A DNA stretch of 64,000 nucleotides from Leptospira_A soteropolitanensis (GCF_026151335.1 NZ_JAMQPP010000005.1); one strand, 5' to 3'. Counted from the stretch's first letter, positions 18,609 to 28,924 are shown. Notes: generated by a model from the sequence alone, not told the origin. Numbers and translations are program-made.

Positions 18609-21111
18609 GGAAGTAGTTGATCTCTCTTCTGAGGCTTTCGGATAGTTGGTTCATATTTTGCGAACTGGATTTGGTTCCTTCGCTAGACATGGCTGTTGTT
18701 TGCGCATGGTTATTGATCTCTGCCATAGATCTGGAAATTTCAAGCATCGCCATTTTTTGTTCGTCAGTGGCTTCTTTGATCATTTCAGATAGTTCACGAA
18801 TTTGAGTGACACCTTCGTTGACCTCTTCGTTGGTTTCAATTTGTTTTCTGACGACAGAGCGAATTTCTTTGGTCATTTGGTTGATCGAGTTTACCCCAGA
18901 AATGGTTTCACTTAAAATCACAATGGACTTATCAATTTTTTCTTGACCCTGTTTAATCTCGCCTTCGTTCTGTTTGATGAGTTCTTCAATATCGTAAATG
19001 GATTTAGCTGTTTTATCGGCTAGTTTGGAAATTTCGTCTGCAACCACAGCAAAACCTCTTCCACTGGCACCTGCCCTCGCCGCTTCAATGGCAGCATTCA
19101 AAGCAAGTAAATTGATTTGTTCTGAAATATTATGAATGATTTCTACCACACTAATCATTTCAGAAGAAGACTGAAAGATTTTATCCATAGAGAGTTTCAT
19201 TTCGCCTAGGGACTTTTCGCCTAACTTAGCATCATTTGTGATTTCTTCAACTCGCACATCGGCAATTTGGAACTTTTTGTCAATTTCGGATACTGCATGA
19301 TTGAGCTCCGTCATTTTTTTCATAAGCGATGCCAAAGTAAATGATTGGGTTTCCGTCCTTTGTGCCACACTTTCTATACCTGCTGTGATTTCTTCCACAG
19401 AGGCAGAAATTTCTTCACTACTTGCAGCTTGGTTTTGGGCCGCGTCAGAGAGAGATAACATGGATTCGTAAATATCGGAACTTGTATTTGTGAGTTCATT
19501 GGAAACGGATTGGGTTTGGTTTACGATTTGTCTTAACTTAGTTTGAAATTCAAACATAGCATTTGCCATACTACCAATCTCATCTCTGCTAGAATCATAA
19601 AAATCAGATTTTAAATTCCCTTTCACCATTTCTGCAATTCTCACTCGAATTCTTTCTAACGGTTTTAGTTTAGATTCGATGACAAGTACTGTGATGATTC
19701 CAATGAGTAGAACAACAATAATTGATATACCTAGTGTTGTGAATAGACTAGTCATCGTTTTTTCATACAATTCAGCATTTTCAAAAATACAGAAGATAAT
19801 GTAATTAAACTCAGGGTTTTTTACATAAAAAATTCTTTTTAAAGTTCCGTCCTCTGTGGAGTCTGCAAAACCAAGTGCGTCATCTTTTTGGAAGGGAATA
19901 TCAAAAACTAACCTTGCTTTGGCGTTGGTTCCAATTTCATTTTTATTAGTATAATAAACTATGGTTCCGTCGCCATCAAAGAATCCAACTTTCCCTGAGG
20001 TTCCAATTTTAATATTTCCTAATATAAAACTGGAAAGTTTTCCTATATTTAAGAAACCACCTACGTAACCTAAAAATTGGTCATTTTGGTAAACTGGAAG
20101 GGTATACGGTGAAACAATGTCACCGGAAACCCTTGAGCGAATGCTCGTATGGCGAACAGGCCCTTGTTTTGCGAGTGCAACATCTTCGATAAAAAATATC
20201 GATCCAGTTTTAGAACGATCATAATCATTTGTAGAAACAAAAATTCCTTCTTCAGGTTTATAAAAGAAGAGAGCTTCCACCGCATGGTTTGTGCTTTTTA
20301 ATTGGATTTCATTCAGTACAGCCCGAATCCCTTGTTGGTCTTTTCTAATGATTTGGTCTTTTAGTTTGTTTTCTGCAAATATTGAAAGGGTAAGTCGATC
20401 TCGAAAATCAACTAAGGTGATTCTCATCAAAGTTTCGGAATCCATTACCGATTGTTCCATACTGGAATGCACTAGATCCAACTCTTGTTTGAAATTCAAT
20501 CGGTAGTTGATGATAAACAATACAAGGATGGCAGCAAGAAAAGAAAGAACTGTTTGAAAACCTAAATTTCTAGAAAGTTTTCTGGTATTAATTCTTTTGT
20601 TGTGGTCAAGACGTATGGAAAGTAGGATTCCTTTGATATTGAATTTGTTTTCCACATAATCGATGAAAATTGACTGAAAGATAACTGTAAAAGCCAGGGT
20701 TAAGCAGAGACCAATAGCCATTTCGCTCATTAGAACAAAATTTTGCGAGTGAAGATAAAAATACAAAGATCCAAGAACAAAGAAAAAGCCGATTGCGTAA
20801 CGGATGATCACGTCTATCATCGCTACTTTTGCTAAATGATCTAACCAGAAATAGGCTTTGATTTGGTCCCGTTTGGTGCACTCTGGTTTTCCGATCCGAC
20901 TGATAGAGGCAAACCGAATCCAATAGAAAGAAATAGCGTAGATTACGATAAAAAAAACAGAGATAAATGCTGAAATTAGAATAGTTTGAAATTCTTCTCC
21001 CGACCATTCTGTGAAAAAGTAAATGTAAAAAAGCAGAGTGGGGAAGCCGATTCCGTAGTTAAAACCCTCTAGACCAAAAATTATAAATTTGATCAATTTA
21101 CGCATATCCAT
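18601..21111 (-). CDS. Methyl-accepting chemotaxis protein with multi-helix N-terminus and Cache-like domain
   Basis: An 836-residue chemoreceptor. Four or more N-terminal helices span about residues 8-165 and a further helix lies near 180-200. A dCache-like extracytoplasmic sensor covers about 205-445. Another helix near 455-480 precedes a HAMP domain ('LKPLERIRVRIAEMVKGN'). The MCP signalling domain follows, with the conserved tip 'NLLALNAAIEAARAGASGRG'. The extra N-terminal helices are not standard for MCPs. Either ATG at 21111 or 21105 could be used; AGGG lies 7 nt before the second. It is divergent from uvrC across 59 nt. Confidence 0.92.
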   Translation of the reverse strand: MDMRKLIKFIIFGLEGFNYGIGFPTLLFYIYFFTEWSGEEFQTILISAFISVFFIVIYAISFYWIRFASISRIGKPECTKRDQIKAYFWLDHLAKVAMIDVIIRYAIGFFFVLGSLYFYLHSQNFVLMSEMAIGLCLTLAFTVIFQSIFIDYVENKFNIKGILLSIRLDHNKRINTRKLSRNLGFQTVLSFLAAILVLFIINYRLNFKQELDLVHSSMEQSVMDSETLMRITLVDFRDRLTLSIFAENKLKDQIIRKDQQGIRAVLNEIQLKSTNHAVEALFFYKPEEGIFVSTNDYDRSKTGSIFFIEDVALAKQGPVRHTSIRSRVSGDIVSPYTLPVYQNDQFLGYVGGFLNIGKLSSFILGNIKIGTSGKVGFFDGDGTIVYYTNKNEIGTNAKARLVFDIPFQKDDALGFADSTEDGTLKRIFYVKNPEFNYIIFCIFENAELYEKTMTSLFTTLGISIIVVLLIGIITVLVIESKLKPLERIRVRIAEMVKGNLKSDFYDSSRDEIGSMANAMFEFQTKLRQIVNQTQSVSNELTNTSSDIYESMLSLSDAAQNQAASSEEISASVEEITAGIESVAQRTETQSFTLASLMKKMTELNHAVSEIDKKFQIADVRVEEITNDAKLGEKSLGEMKLSMDKIFQSSSEMISVVEIIHNISEQINLLALNAAIEAARAGASGRGFAVVADEISKLADKTAKSIYDIEELIKQNEGEIKQGQEKIDKSIVILSETISGVNSINQMTKEIRSVVRKQIETNEEVNEGVTQIRELSEMIKEATDEQKMAMLEISRSMAEINNHAQTTAMSSEGTKSSSQNMNQLSESLRREINYFHV

Positions 21112-21170
21112 ACCCTAGGGATACAAATCGTCTAAGAATTGTAAACGTAAAATTCCCGCTAAAAACCAAT

Positions 21171-23012
21171 ATGAAAGACTCACTAGTTCTAAAAACAATC
21201 CAGGAAAAGATTAAAAACTTAGGGAGTCTTCCCGGATGTTATCTTTGGAAAAATATAAGTGGGGAAGTGATTTATGTAGGAAAGGCACTAAAACTCCAAT
21301 CGCGAGTCAGGTCCTATCTAAACCCCAACCAAAAGGATCGAAAAACGCGAGCCCTTTATGTGGAACTTTTCGATTTGGATTGGATTGCCACAAGTACAGA
21401 AAAAGAGGCATTACTTCTCGAAGCCACCCTCATAAAAAAATACAATCCAAAGTTTAATGTTAGGCTAAAGGACGATAAAAAATATCCCTTCCTTTGTGTT
21501 TCTACAAGTGAAGAATTTCCTATGGTATTTTTGACAAGAAAGGTAAAGGATAATGGGGATCGTTATTTTGGCCCATTTACCGATGTCAAAGCCGCAAGAG
21601 ATAGTTTAGAGTTGATTCATCGAATATTTCCAATCCGTAAGACAAAATTAAAACTTCCATTGGCAAAACCACAAAGGCCATGTCTAAACTTTCATATGGG
21701 GCGTTGCCTTGGTCCTTGCCAAGGGAATGTATCCAAGGAAACCTATACTGAGTTAGTTGATGAGATTCTCAGCTTTTTAGAAGGAAAAAAAGAAAGATTG
21801 GTTTCCGGTTTAAAAACCGCAATGATCCAGGCTTCTGAAAAAATGGAATATGAACGGGCTGGGTTTTTGAAAACTCGCATTGAAAAAATAATTCAAATTC
21901 GTGAAAAACAAACCGTCGTTAGTATGGATGGAGGAGATGAAGATATCCTGGGAATTAGTAAAAGGGATGATGAAGGACAAATGATCATCCTTGAGGTGCG
22001 AGGGGGACGGTTAGAAGGTAAAAAATCTTTTCCTTTAACAGGACTTTCTTTTTCAGATGATGAGGAAGTGTTCGCCTCTTTTTTACGTGATTACTATTTA
22101 AATGCGACTCTTCTTCCCAATACTGTTTTTTTACCTCCTTCTGCCAAAGGAAACTACGATGTATTTTTAGAAGCCATCACGGAAAAATTTGGAACTTCAA
22201 TCAAACTAAAATTTCCTGAAATGGGTCCTAAAAAATCACTCCTTCGTTTGGCAGAAAAAAATGCGGACCTTAGTTTAACCGAACGCATCCTTGCAACCAA
22301 ACTGCGAGACCAAACGGTTGCTATGAAAGAGCTCCAAGAAAATTTAAAATTACCCGTTTTACCAAGAACGATCGAATGTTACGATATTTCGCATTTTCAA
22401 GGTTCTTCTCCTGTTGCCAGTGGAGTCATGTTTGTGGATGGAAAACCGTATAAGGCCGGTTACAGGCATTATAAAATGCGCGGATATGAAGGGATCAATG
22501 ATCCAGGGATGATCCATGAAGTAATTGCTAGAAGACTCAGTCACTTGATCAACGAAGAAGAACCACTACCCGATTTAATTGTGATTGATGGAGGATTGAC
22601 TCAATTATCACGCGCAGCGGAAGCGGCCAATGCATTGGAGCTTGGTCATATTCCAATGGTAGGTCTTGCTAAAAAAAGAGAAGAAATTTATTTTCCTGGA
22701 GAAAAACATCCCTATAGTTTTGACATTCATTCACCAATGATGCGGCTTCTTCGCAATTTAAGAGATGAGGCGCACCGATTTGGAGTTACCTTCCAACGTG
22801 TTCAAAGAAAGAAAAAAGCATTAAAAACTATTTTAGATGATTTGCCAGAGATTGGTGCGAGCAGAAGAAAAAACATTTTGTCTTATTTTCAATCCAAAAA
22901 AAAGGTAACCGATGCAACCATAGAGGAATTAAGAGAGGTTCCAGGCATTGGTCCTATACTAGCTGAGAAAATTCATTCTGGTATACAAAATTTAAAAAAA
23001 ATAGAACCGTAA
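21171..23012 (+). CDS. uvrC: UvrABC system protein C (excinuclease subunit)
   Basis: A 613-residue nuclease making both incisions in nucleotide excision repair. The GIY-YIG domain ('LPGCYLW' then 'VIYVGKA') covers about 15-95 and gives the 3' incision. A UVR/UvrB-binding motif lies near 200-235. The RNase H-like 5' nuclease includes 'CYDISHFQGS' near 405 and 'VIDGGLTQL' near 478. Tandem helix-hairpin-helix motifs end the protein ('VPGIGPILAEKI'). It is complete and of standard length. Confidence 0.96.
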   Translation: MKDSLVLKTIQEKIKNLGSLPGCYLWKNISGEVIYVGKALKLQSRVRSYLNPNQKDRKTRALYVELFDLDWIATSTEKEALLLEATLIKKYNPKFNVRLKDDKKYPFLCVSTSEEFPMVFLTRKVKDNGDRYFGPFTDVKAARDSLELIHRIFPIRKTKLKLPLAKPQRPCLNFHMGRCLGPCQGNVSKETYTELVDEILSFLEGKKERLVSGLKTAMIQASEKMEYERAGFLKTRIEKIIQIREKQTVVSMDGGDEDILGISKRDDEGQMIILEVRGGRLEGKKSFPLTGLSFSDDEEVFASFLRDYYLNATLLPNTVFLPPSAKGNYDVFLEAITEKFGTSIKLKFPEMGPKKSLLRLAEKNADLSLTERILATKLRDQTVAMKELQENLKLPVLPRTIECYDISHFQGSSPVASGVMFVDGKPYKAGYRHYKMRGYEGINDPGMIHEVIARRLSHLINEEEPLPDLIVIDGGLTQLSRAAEAANALELGHIPMVGLAKKREEIYFPGEKHPYSFDIHSPMMRLLRNLRDEAHRFGVTFQRVQRKKKALKTILDDLPEIGASRRKNILSYFQSKKKVTDATIEELREVPGIGPILAEKIHSGIQNLKKIEP

Positions 23013-23021
23013 ATTTTATAT

Positions 23022-23047
23022 TCCCACCTAAAACCTTTGAGGTGGGA
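23022..23047 (+). promoter_or_regulatory. Hairpin covering the Shine-Dalgarno of the lamin-tail-like lipoprotein gene
   Basis: Perfect 8-bp stem TCCCACCT (23022-23029) with AGGTGGGA (23040-23047) and a 10-nt loop. The 3' arm contains the only plausible Shine-Dalgarno for the ATG at 23049. No T-run follows, so it is not an intrinsic terminator. It could limit translation of the gene behind uvrC. Confidence 0.5.
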
Positions 23048-23048
23048 G

Positions 23049-25880
23049 ATGCAAAAACTGGGCATTATCTTTCTATTTTTTTTTCTTGGTTCTTGTCAAA
23101 ATAAAGATAAGTCTCCCTTTTTATTCTTTGGTGATGGTTTCAGTGAATCACCTATTTTTCAGTTTCAATATGGAAATGCGGAAGAGGAGGGAAACCTAGT
23201 TGAGAACACAAGTTCGATCAGTTTCGAATCTGGAGTTCTTTGCCTTCATTCTCTACCTATTTCTTTGTATGTGCGGGAGTTAGGTGCCAAATTTCGAATT
23301 TGTTGGAAAACGAGTATTGATGTCGCAAACCAATGGAAAGAAGGTTTTTTACATTTAACGGAAGATTCAAACGAATATCCTACTTGGAATTGGAAAGGTA
23401 AAGGGGCAGAGGCAGTACTCACTGAATATGGAAAGTGGAAAAAGGATTCAGATAAAGAAGGATTTCTTTTAGAGTGGAACTCACAAATTTGGTCAAGTGG
23501 CCTTACCACCTATCAAACTTTTGCCATACATCACCCGTTATTTTTACAGAGAACAAAGGACGAATGTGAAGTTATATTTTCTACACAAACAATTACTGGA
23601 TCTCCTAATAAACGGCCGATTCTTTCCTTAGTTTTTCCTTGTCCTGATCTAAATGAAATTTCAGAACTAATTCAAACACAAAATGACAAATGGTTCTCAG
23701 AGTGTGTGCCAGGTGAACCTAATGTATCTGAACTTTTTCGACATTCTGAGTCATCTTATCAAAGATTTTTGGAGTGGGAAAATCCAAAGGAAACTGTGAT
23801 CTGTCCGAGATCGGATTCATTGGATTGGGTTAAGGACGGCATTCGTAAGTCATTTCGTTCCGAACTATTTTCCAAACGAACCAAATTAATTTTGCCTCAT
23901 GGAATGGTTCTCTTTTCGGATGATCCTGGACTTTTCAGCATTCCGATTCCAAAAGAATTCCTCACAGATTTAGGAACACAAACGTCTGTTCTCTGGGGAA
24001 ATACAGATTACCACGATTCAGAATTTATATTTCGTCAAGGAACTGAGTTTTTTTCCAACCAAACAAATTCCATCTCTTGTCGAAACCAATACAATTTTTG
24101 GAATTCAAAAGACCTATTTTGTGGGAATCCAGGACTCCCCAACCAATTAGAAAAAAAAATTAAGGAGGATCGTCCTCCGAGTTGCCAAGCCAAACAAATT
24201 CAAATTACTGAATTTTATCCGGGAAACCATTTTGAATCCCAATTTCCAATCCCAGCCTTTTTTGAATTTCAAAATACGGGAGAAACCTGTGATGGTTCTT
24301 CCCTGCAATGGGTTTTTGAAAATACCATTTATCCTCTGTCAGCTGAAGAGTTGATTTTACCGAAAGGAGCCATATTCCTTATCACAAGAAAATTATGGTC
24401 AGGTTGGAATCTTTTAGAAAAAGAAAAACCATTTTCGATCCCGAAAGTGGTATATCAAATTCCCAACTTTCATTGGGAGAATAGAAACGATAAAGAGAGG
24501 GTATCTTATACAAACAATCCCACTTTTTACCATTTACTTCGGCTTAATACACAAAATCGATATTCTATTGTTGTCGATTCATTCGGGGAGCACCCACATA
24601 CGAGAACCTTAGCATCTTCGGCTCTTTTGGCATACGGATTTCAAATGAGTCCAGGTTCATTCAATGTCGGTTTGGTGGACCATTTATTTACTGAATTATT
24701 AGAATATAACCCAAACCAATCGCCTTTTTTAGATTTTGGATTTACTGGTTTTGAGGAAGGAGTTGTATCGTTTCAAAGAGAAAACGGAAATACGTATCTA
24801 TTTTGGAAACCAAGTGAAGTTAGATTTCAAACTTTGGCAACCTCTCCTTCTCCCTGTAATGGAGATGGTTTTTATCAATTGCCTGATGGTTTTTTTTCTG
24901 AGAATTTTTATTCTCTTCGCTACCTAAGTAAGGAGAAGGGTCAGTCGGTTGTCCTTTCTTGGGATCCAAAGTCTATAAAAGAAAGAACTTTGGGAGGCAC
25001 ACATTCCTTACATCCGGAACCAAGCCCTATTTTCTTTTCTAGATCCATTCTTGCATCCGACCATTGTATTTCTGACTTTCGAAGCCCAGGAAAAGAGAAA
25101 CACCGAAGTTTAGAAATAAGTAGGTGGGATGGTGAATTCACTTACCTTACCAACTTTCCACTTGGTACTCAAACGGAAGTTAGATTAGGAAATAACAGTA
25201 ATACCATCCCGCTTTCCTTACAAACCTCTGGGACAAATATCTATTTAGTAAATTCGGGAGGACCATTCCCATTTTCCATAGAAGAACAACTTTATTCTTA
25301 TTTTAGCGATCCTTCTTTGATCCAACCAAGAAGTTTTTTAGAACGTAAGGGCCCTGTCCAAATAGAAGCAATTTTTCCCAATCCGAAAGATTCGCAAAAT
25401 GAATGGATCTATCTTTGTAATCGTTCAGAAAATCCAGAGGATATGAGTTCTTATCTCGTCGAAGACGAAGCGAGCACAGATGAACTTACCTCATATCAAT
25501 CTCGGTTTCCAAATCTTTATCCTTTCGTGAATGGAGGCAAAACTTTTGAATTGAATTCGACCATTTTGTACCCAGGGCATTGTGCTTGGGTTGTGGATCC
25601 AGACGGTAAAGATTGGGTTTTTCCTATTTTCCAAAAAGATTCTGACTTACTCCTCACGATCAAAACTACGCAAACGATTGGAAACGGAATTTCATCGGGG
25701 GAATCCATTCAACTTCGTAAAAAAATAGGACAAATTTCTAAGTTGATTTCTTCTTTCGGACATAAAGAAAGTTTTTCTCCCTTTCGAATTCCTGTGACTA
25801 CCGGTGAGTTTCTTTGGCTAAAAACAGGATCTGATGGAATGTCCCCTGAGGACTTCGAAATTTACCGTGAGGAATTTTGA
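23049..25880 (+). CDS. Large lipoprotein with lamin-tail-like domains
   Basis: A 943-residue predicted lipoprotein. A short signal ends in 'FLGSC', giving Cys16 as the lipidation site. Two regions resemble lamin-tail (LTD) beta-sandwiches: one near 380-480 ('QIQITEFYPGN') and one near 770-860 ('QIEAIFPNPKDSQNEWIYL'). The rest is beta-rich with many Trp/Phe residues and scattered cysteines. No catalytic motif was seen. I use the ATG at 23049, where AGGTGG precedes at short distance, rather than the TTG at 23037. It overlaps the next gene by 4 nt and is the first of three coupled envelope genes. Confidence 0.75.
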   Translation: MQKLGIIFLFFFLGSCQNKDKSPFLFFGDGFSESPIFQFQYGNAEEEGNLVENTSSISFESGVLCLHSLPISLYVRELGAKFRICWKTSIDVANQWKEGFLHLTEDSNEYPTWNWKGKGAEAVLTEYGKWKKDSDKEGFLLEWNSQIWSSGLTTYQTFAIHHPLFLQRTKDECEVIFSTQTITGSPNKRPILSLVFPCPDLNEISELIQTQNDKWFSECVPGEPNVSELFRHSESSYQRFLEWENPKETVICPRSDSLDWVKDGIRKSFRSELFSKRTKLILPHGMVLFSDDPGLFSIPIPKEFLTDLGTQTSVLWGNTDYHDSEFIFRQGTEFFSNQTNSISCRNQYNFWNSKDLFCGNPGLPNQLEKKIKEDRPPSCQAKQIQITEFYPGNHFESQFPIPAFFEFQNTGETCDGSSLQWVFENTIYPLSAEELILPKGAIFLITRKLWSGWNLLEKEKPFSIPKVVYQIPNFHWENRNDKERVSYTNNPTFYHLLRLNTQNRYSIVVDSFGEHPHTRTLASSALLAYGFQMSPGSFNVGLVDHLFTELLEYNPNQSPFLDFGFTGFEEGVVSFQRENGNTYLFWKPSEVRFQTLATSPSPCNGDGFYQLPDGFFSENFYSLRYLSKEKGQSVVLSWDPKSIKERTLGGTHSLHPEPSPIFFSRSILASDHCISDFRSPGKEKHRSLEISRWDGEFTYLTNFPLGTQTEVRLGNNSNTIPLSLQTSGTNIYLVNSGGPFPFSIEEQLYSYFSDPSLIQPRSFLERKGPVQIEAIFPNPKDSQNEWIYLCNRSENPEDMSSYLVEDEASTDELTSYQSRFPNLYPFVNGGKTFELNSTILYPGHCAWVVDPDGKDWVFPIFQKDSDLLLTIKTTQTIGNGISSGESIQLRKKIGQISKLISSFGHKESFSPFRIPVTTGEFLWLKTGSDGMSPEDFEIYREEF

Positions 25881-27304
25881 TTCGGTCGTCGGCGCATTTT
25901 CTTTTCGTGATATCTTTGTTAGTGGTTAGTTCTCCTAGATTCGGTGTGGGTGTTGAAGTGGGAATTTTGGGATATGAATTGTTTTTAAAAGAAACTGTTG
26001 GTAATAAAAAAAATCAAACTCCTGGTTGGGATTTACAATCATCTCCAGTTGGTTTGGATTTTCAGAATCTATCTTATCTAAACCGGATTTCTGGACAATC
26101 CATGTTTGTTGGTCTTAAGGACAAAAATAAAAGAGACCAATTCGTTTGGGACTTAGAGATCCAACTCACAACAGGAAAGGAAACGGGATTAAGGCCTTTT
26201 TACTTGGGTAAAAACAATTATATAGGTTATGAAACTTCCAAATTTCTTTTCGGGGTAGGACGGAGAGAACATAAGTTTCGACCTAGGAGTTTTCAAACCA
26301 GTTTTGATGGAGGTGAGGGAGTTTTTTTAGAATTCCAACCGCAAACCAATTTGATCCTACAGTTTTTTCTCTGGGACCAATATTCTGGATCTTTGTTACT
26401 CGATAAAGATAGATTTCATTCCATACTTCCCCAGTCACAAAAGCAAAAGCCGGATCGTTTAGAAGAAGTAGATTCCGGTGAAAACAAAAGAAGCCATCAC
26501 CGGCGACATTCTTTTGGATTGGTTTATGGAGATTATCTAAATCTTCGTTTGGGAATACAATACATGGAGTTAGGAAGTTGGGGGCGACATGTAAAGGATA
26601 GTCCAAGAGAAACCAAAGTTTTAGGTGCAGATGGCGATTCATTGTTAAATGGAAATTTGGGTTTCGGTTGGGATTTATATTTTTTAGAAGTACAATTTGA
26701 TTTTCTGTGGGCCAAGGGTAATGACAGAACGAGTTCTAAAATTACAAATTCTCCTGGATCTATCCCAATTTCAGGAGAAGCAATCCAATGGGCAGCAGAA
26801 CTTCAGTTTGGTGGTTTTTTGGTCAGAAGTTCTCATTTTCTATCGGATCGGGAAGAAAGAAATTCAAAAAACCAAATCATTCGTGATGGTTATGTGTCCT
26901 TCGGATCTCATCCAGGACAAACCCCTTACATTTCACAAATTTTTCGAGTTTTTCCTTCTTCTGCCGTAACGGATTCAGGATATGATAAAAACTTTGCTTT
27001 AATCGATGGAAAGTGTTTTGGATATTTGAGTGAACTTATTTTGCAATTCGCCTACAGGCAGTTTGTTGGTAAAATTGTCGGTAACTACTTTTTGCCTTAC
27101 AAGGTAGGAGGGGCTTCTGATGGAAGGATTAGTTTTCAAAAAAGAGAATTTGAAGCGTTCTTTATCGCTGAAGGACTTTTGGAACTGTCCTTAAAAGAAG
27201 AATCATCTTTTGAACTTGGAATTGGGTTTTCTCAGATATTTTTGCCTGAATCCATTGGTATCAAATCAAATTTTGGATATGTGTTTGGTAAGTTGGAACT
27301 ATGA
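25877..27304 (+). CDS. Probable outer-membrane beta-barrel protein
   Basis: A 475-residue secreted protein. The signal peptide covers residues 1-25 and has no lipobox cysteine. The mature part alternates polar and hydrophobic residues with many Gly/Phe/Tyr, such as 'YIGYETSKFLFGVGRREHKF', and ends in paired strands, consistent with a beta-barrel. The family is unknown. The start is TTG at 25877, overlapping the preceding TGA, with GAGGA just upstream; no ATG is near. Its stop overlaps the next ATG by 4 nt. It may export or hold its lipoprotein neighbours at the surface, which is inference from context. Confidence 0.68.
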   Translation: MIRSSAHFLFVISLLVVSSPRFGVGVEVGILGYELFLKETVGNKKNQTPGWDLQSSPVGLDFQNLSYLNRISGQSMFVGLKDKNKRDQFVWDLEIQLTTGKETGLRPFYLGKNNYIGYETSKFLFGVGRREHKFRPRSFQTSFDGGEGVFLEFQPQTNLILQFFLWDQYSGSLLLDKDRFHSILPQSQKQKPDRLEEVDSGENKRSHHRRHSFGLVYGDYLNLRLGIQYMELGSWGRHVKDSPRETKVLGADGDSLLNGNLGFGWDLYFLEVQFDFLWAKGNDRTSSKITNSPGSIPISGEAIQWAAELQFGGFLVRSSHFLSDREERNSKNQIIRDGYVSFGSHPGQTPYISQIFRVFPSSAVTDSGYDKNFALIDGKCFGYLSELILQFAYRQFVGKIVGNYFLPYKVGGASDGRISFQKREFEAFFIAEGLLELSLKEESSFELGIGFSQIFLPESIGIKSNFGYVFGKLEL

Positions 27305-28920
27305 CAAAAATTAAATGGATTTTATTTCTATTAATCTCAATGTTTTTTCTATTTTGTCAAAAACCAAAATCTAAAGTGGACCTCTCTTGGCTTCTTCTTC
27401 CAACCTCTCCTATTTCGGAATTATATTTCTCCTACCCAGGCCGAAATGTTGCAGAAGATAAAAAACGGATAGTAAAAGATGCTTTGATTTCTGAGATTCG
27501 AAAGGCAAAGGTTTCGATTCACGCATATTTATATTCCATAGATGATTATGAAATCCTTTCTGAGCTATATTTGAAAAAAAGGATGGGTTTAGACATTCAA
27601 CTATATGGTGATAAAGAGGAAGAATATTCTGAACTCCAGTCTCTAGGTCTCGAAATTCGAAGATGGTCTGGATCAGGGATTCACCATACTAAAATCTGGA
27701 TTATTGACGGGTGTCGTTTTTTTGCAGGAACGGGAAATTATACCACCCACGGATTGTATACCGATCATAATGTTTTTTGGGCTCAGAATATTTCGAAAGA
27801 CGAAATTGAGTCGATTCATTCCACGCTTCTTGGAACCAATCCGAGAGGTTTTTTCCGAATAGGCTCCTTACAATACTGGGTTTCGCCTGAAGCAGGTTTA
27901 GAAATCCAACAAGAATTAATTGAAGCAGTGATGACAGCAAAACAATCAATTAAATACTTAATCTATTCTCATTATGATCCTATCCTTAGTTTAAAGTTAA
28001 TAGAAGCTAGTCAAAGAGGTGTGAGGGTCGAAGGAATTTATAATGCACCTATAATGAGTTCCAATCCAGAAGGTGTTTTTCTTAGTCAAAATTTAGAATA
28101 TCCTTCACAAATTTATGAAGATGGAAATGTTGATTTTATATATAAAAATGATCGTTACTTAGGTGGGCTTTTACACCACAAAACATTGATCGTTGATGAC
28201 AGATATGTGTTTACTGGTTCATATAACTATTCGGTGTCAGCGAGGGATAAAAATAAAGAGGTCTTTGTCAAAATGGACCATCCCTCTATCACAGAAGAAT
28301 TTTTAGCTGAATGGAAGAGAGTGTTAATGCTGGCAAATCCAATTTCTAAATCCTTTGATGGTTCTTATGAAGAAGAGATGGAAAATACTTTGCGTATGTT
28401 TTCTCTTAGACAATATCAAAATTCTCTATTTCAAACTAACATACTGTTTAATACAGAAGGTGTTTTTGATTCCAATTCCAATGCTCTTTCCAGTGCCTAT
28501 AAACAGACATTAGGACTTACTGGACCTCTGCGAACAAAATTAGGGAATCGATTTGATTATACATTTCGTGGGGCAGATCCAATCTGGGAGGAGAGTGAAG
28601 GAGAAAACCTTCACCTCTCTTTCCAAAATTATTTTATGGGAACTAAGGTAAGCCTTTCTAGTGGGGAAAGGGTAATATCTCTTTCTCTCTGGGACGGCTC
28701 TCATCCTAAAGAGAATTTTGTATTAGATTCGAATTCAACAGTGATCGGAAATACTGACTTTTGGAAGGGAAAAAATTTATGGATTTGGGTTCAGACAGAA
28801 AATCGCAGAATTTCGTTTTGTCAGTATAAAGTAAAAACAAACCCTCCGGAGTGGATGGTCTTTTTGCAAAATCGACTAGAAACTTTAGGAAAACTTTCGC
28901 CTATTTGTTTTAGTGGTTAG
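27301..28920 (+). CDS. Phospholipase D-fold protein, probable lipoprotein
   Basis: A 539-residue exported protein with two complete HxKx4D motifs: 'HTKIWIID' near residue 128 and 'HHKTLIVDD' near 292, each followed by the usual 'GTGNYT' or 'TGSYNYS' segment. It therefore has a full PLD active site, either phosphodiesterase or nuclease; the substrate cannot be told. The signal ends in 'FFLFC' (Cys19); Phe at -1 is unusual, so lipidation is likely but not certain. The C-terminal ~190 residues carry no motif I know. It is the third gene of the coupled set and ends 4 nt from a convergent gene. Confidence 0.85.
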   Translation: MTKIKWILFLLISMFFLFCQKPKSKVDLSWLLLPTSPISELYFSYPGRNVAEDKKRIVKDALISEIRKAKVSIHAYLYSIDDYEILSELYLKKRMGLDIQLYGDKEEEYSELQSLGLEIRRWSGSGIHHTKIWIIDGCRFFAGTGNYTTHGLYTDHNVFWAQNISKDEIESIHSTLLGTNPRGFFRIGSLQYWVSPEAGLEIQQELIEAVMTAKQSIKYLIYSHYDPILSLKLIEASQRGVRVEGIYNAPIMSSNPEGVFLSQNLEYPSQIYEDGNVDFIYKNDRYLGGLLHHKTLIVDDRYVFTGSYNYSVSARDKNKEVFVKMDHPSITEEFLAEWKRVLMLANPISKSFDGSYEEEMENTLRMFSLRQYQNSLFQTNILFNTEGVFDSNSNALSSAYKQTLGLTGPLRTKLGNRFDYTFRGADPIWEESEGENLHLSFQNYFMGTKVSLSSGERVISLSLWDGSHPKENFVLDSNSTVIGNTDFWKGKNLWIWVQTENRRISFCQYKVKTNPPEWMVFLQNRLETLGKLSPICFSG

Positions 28921-28924
28921 GTAG

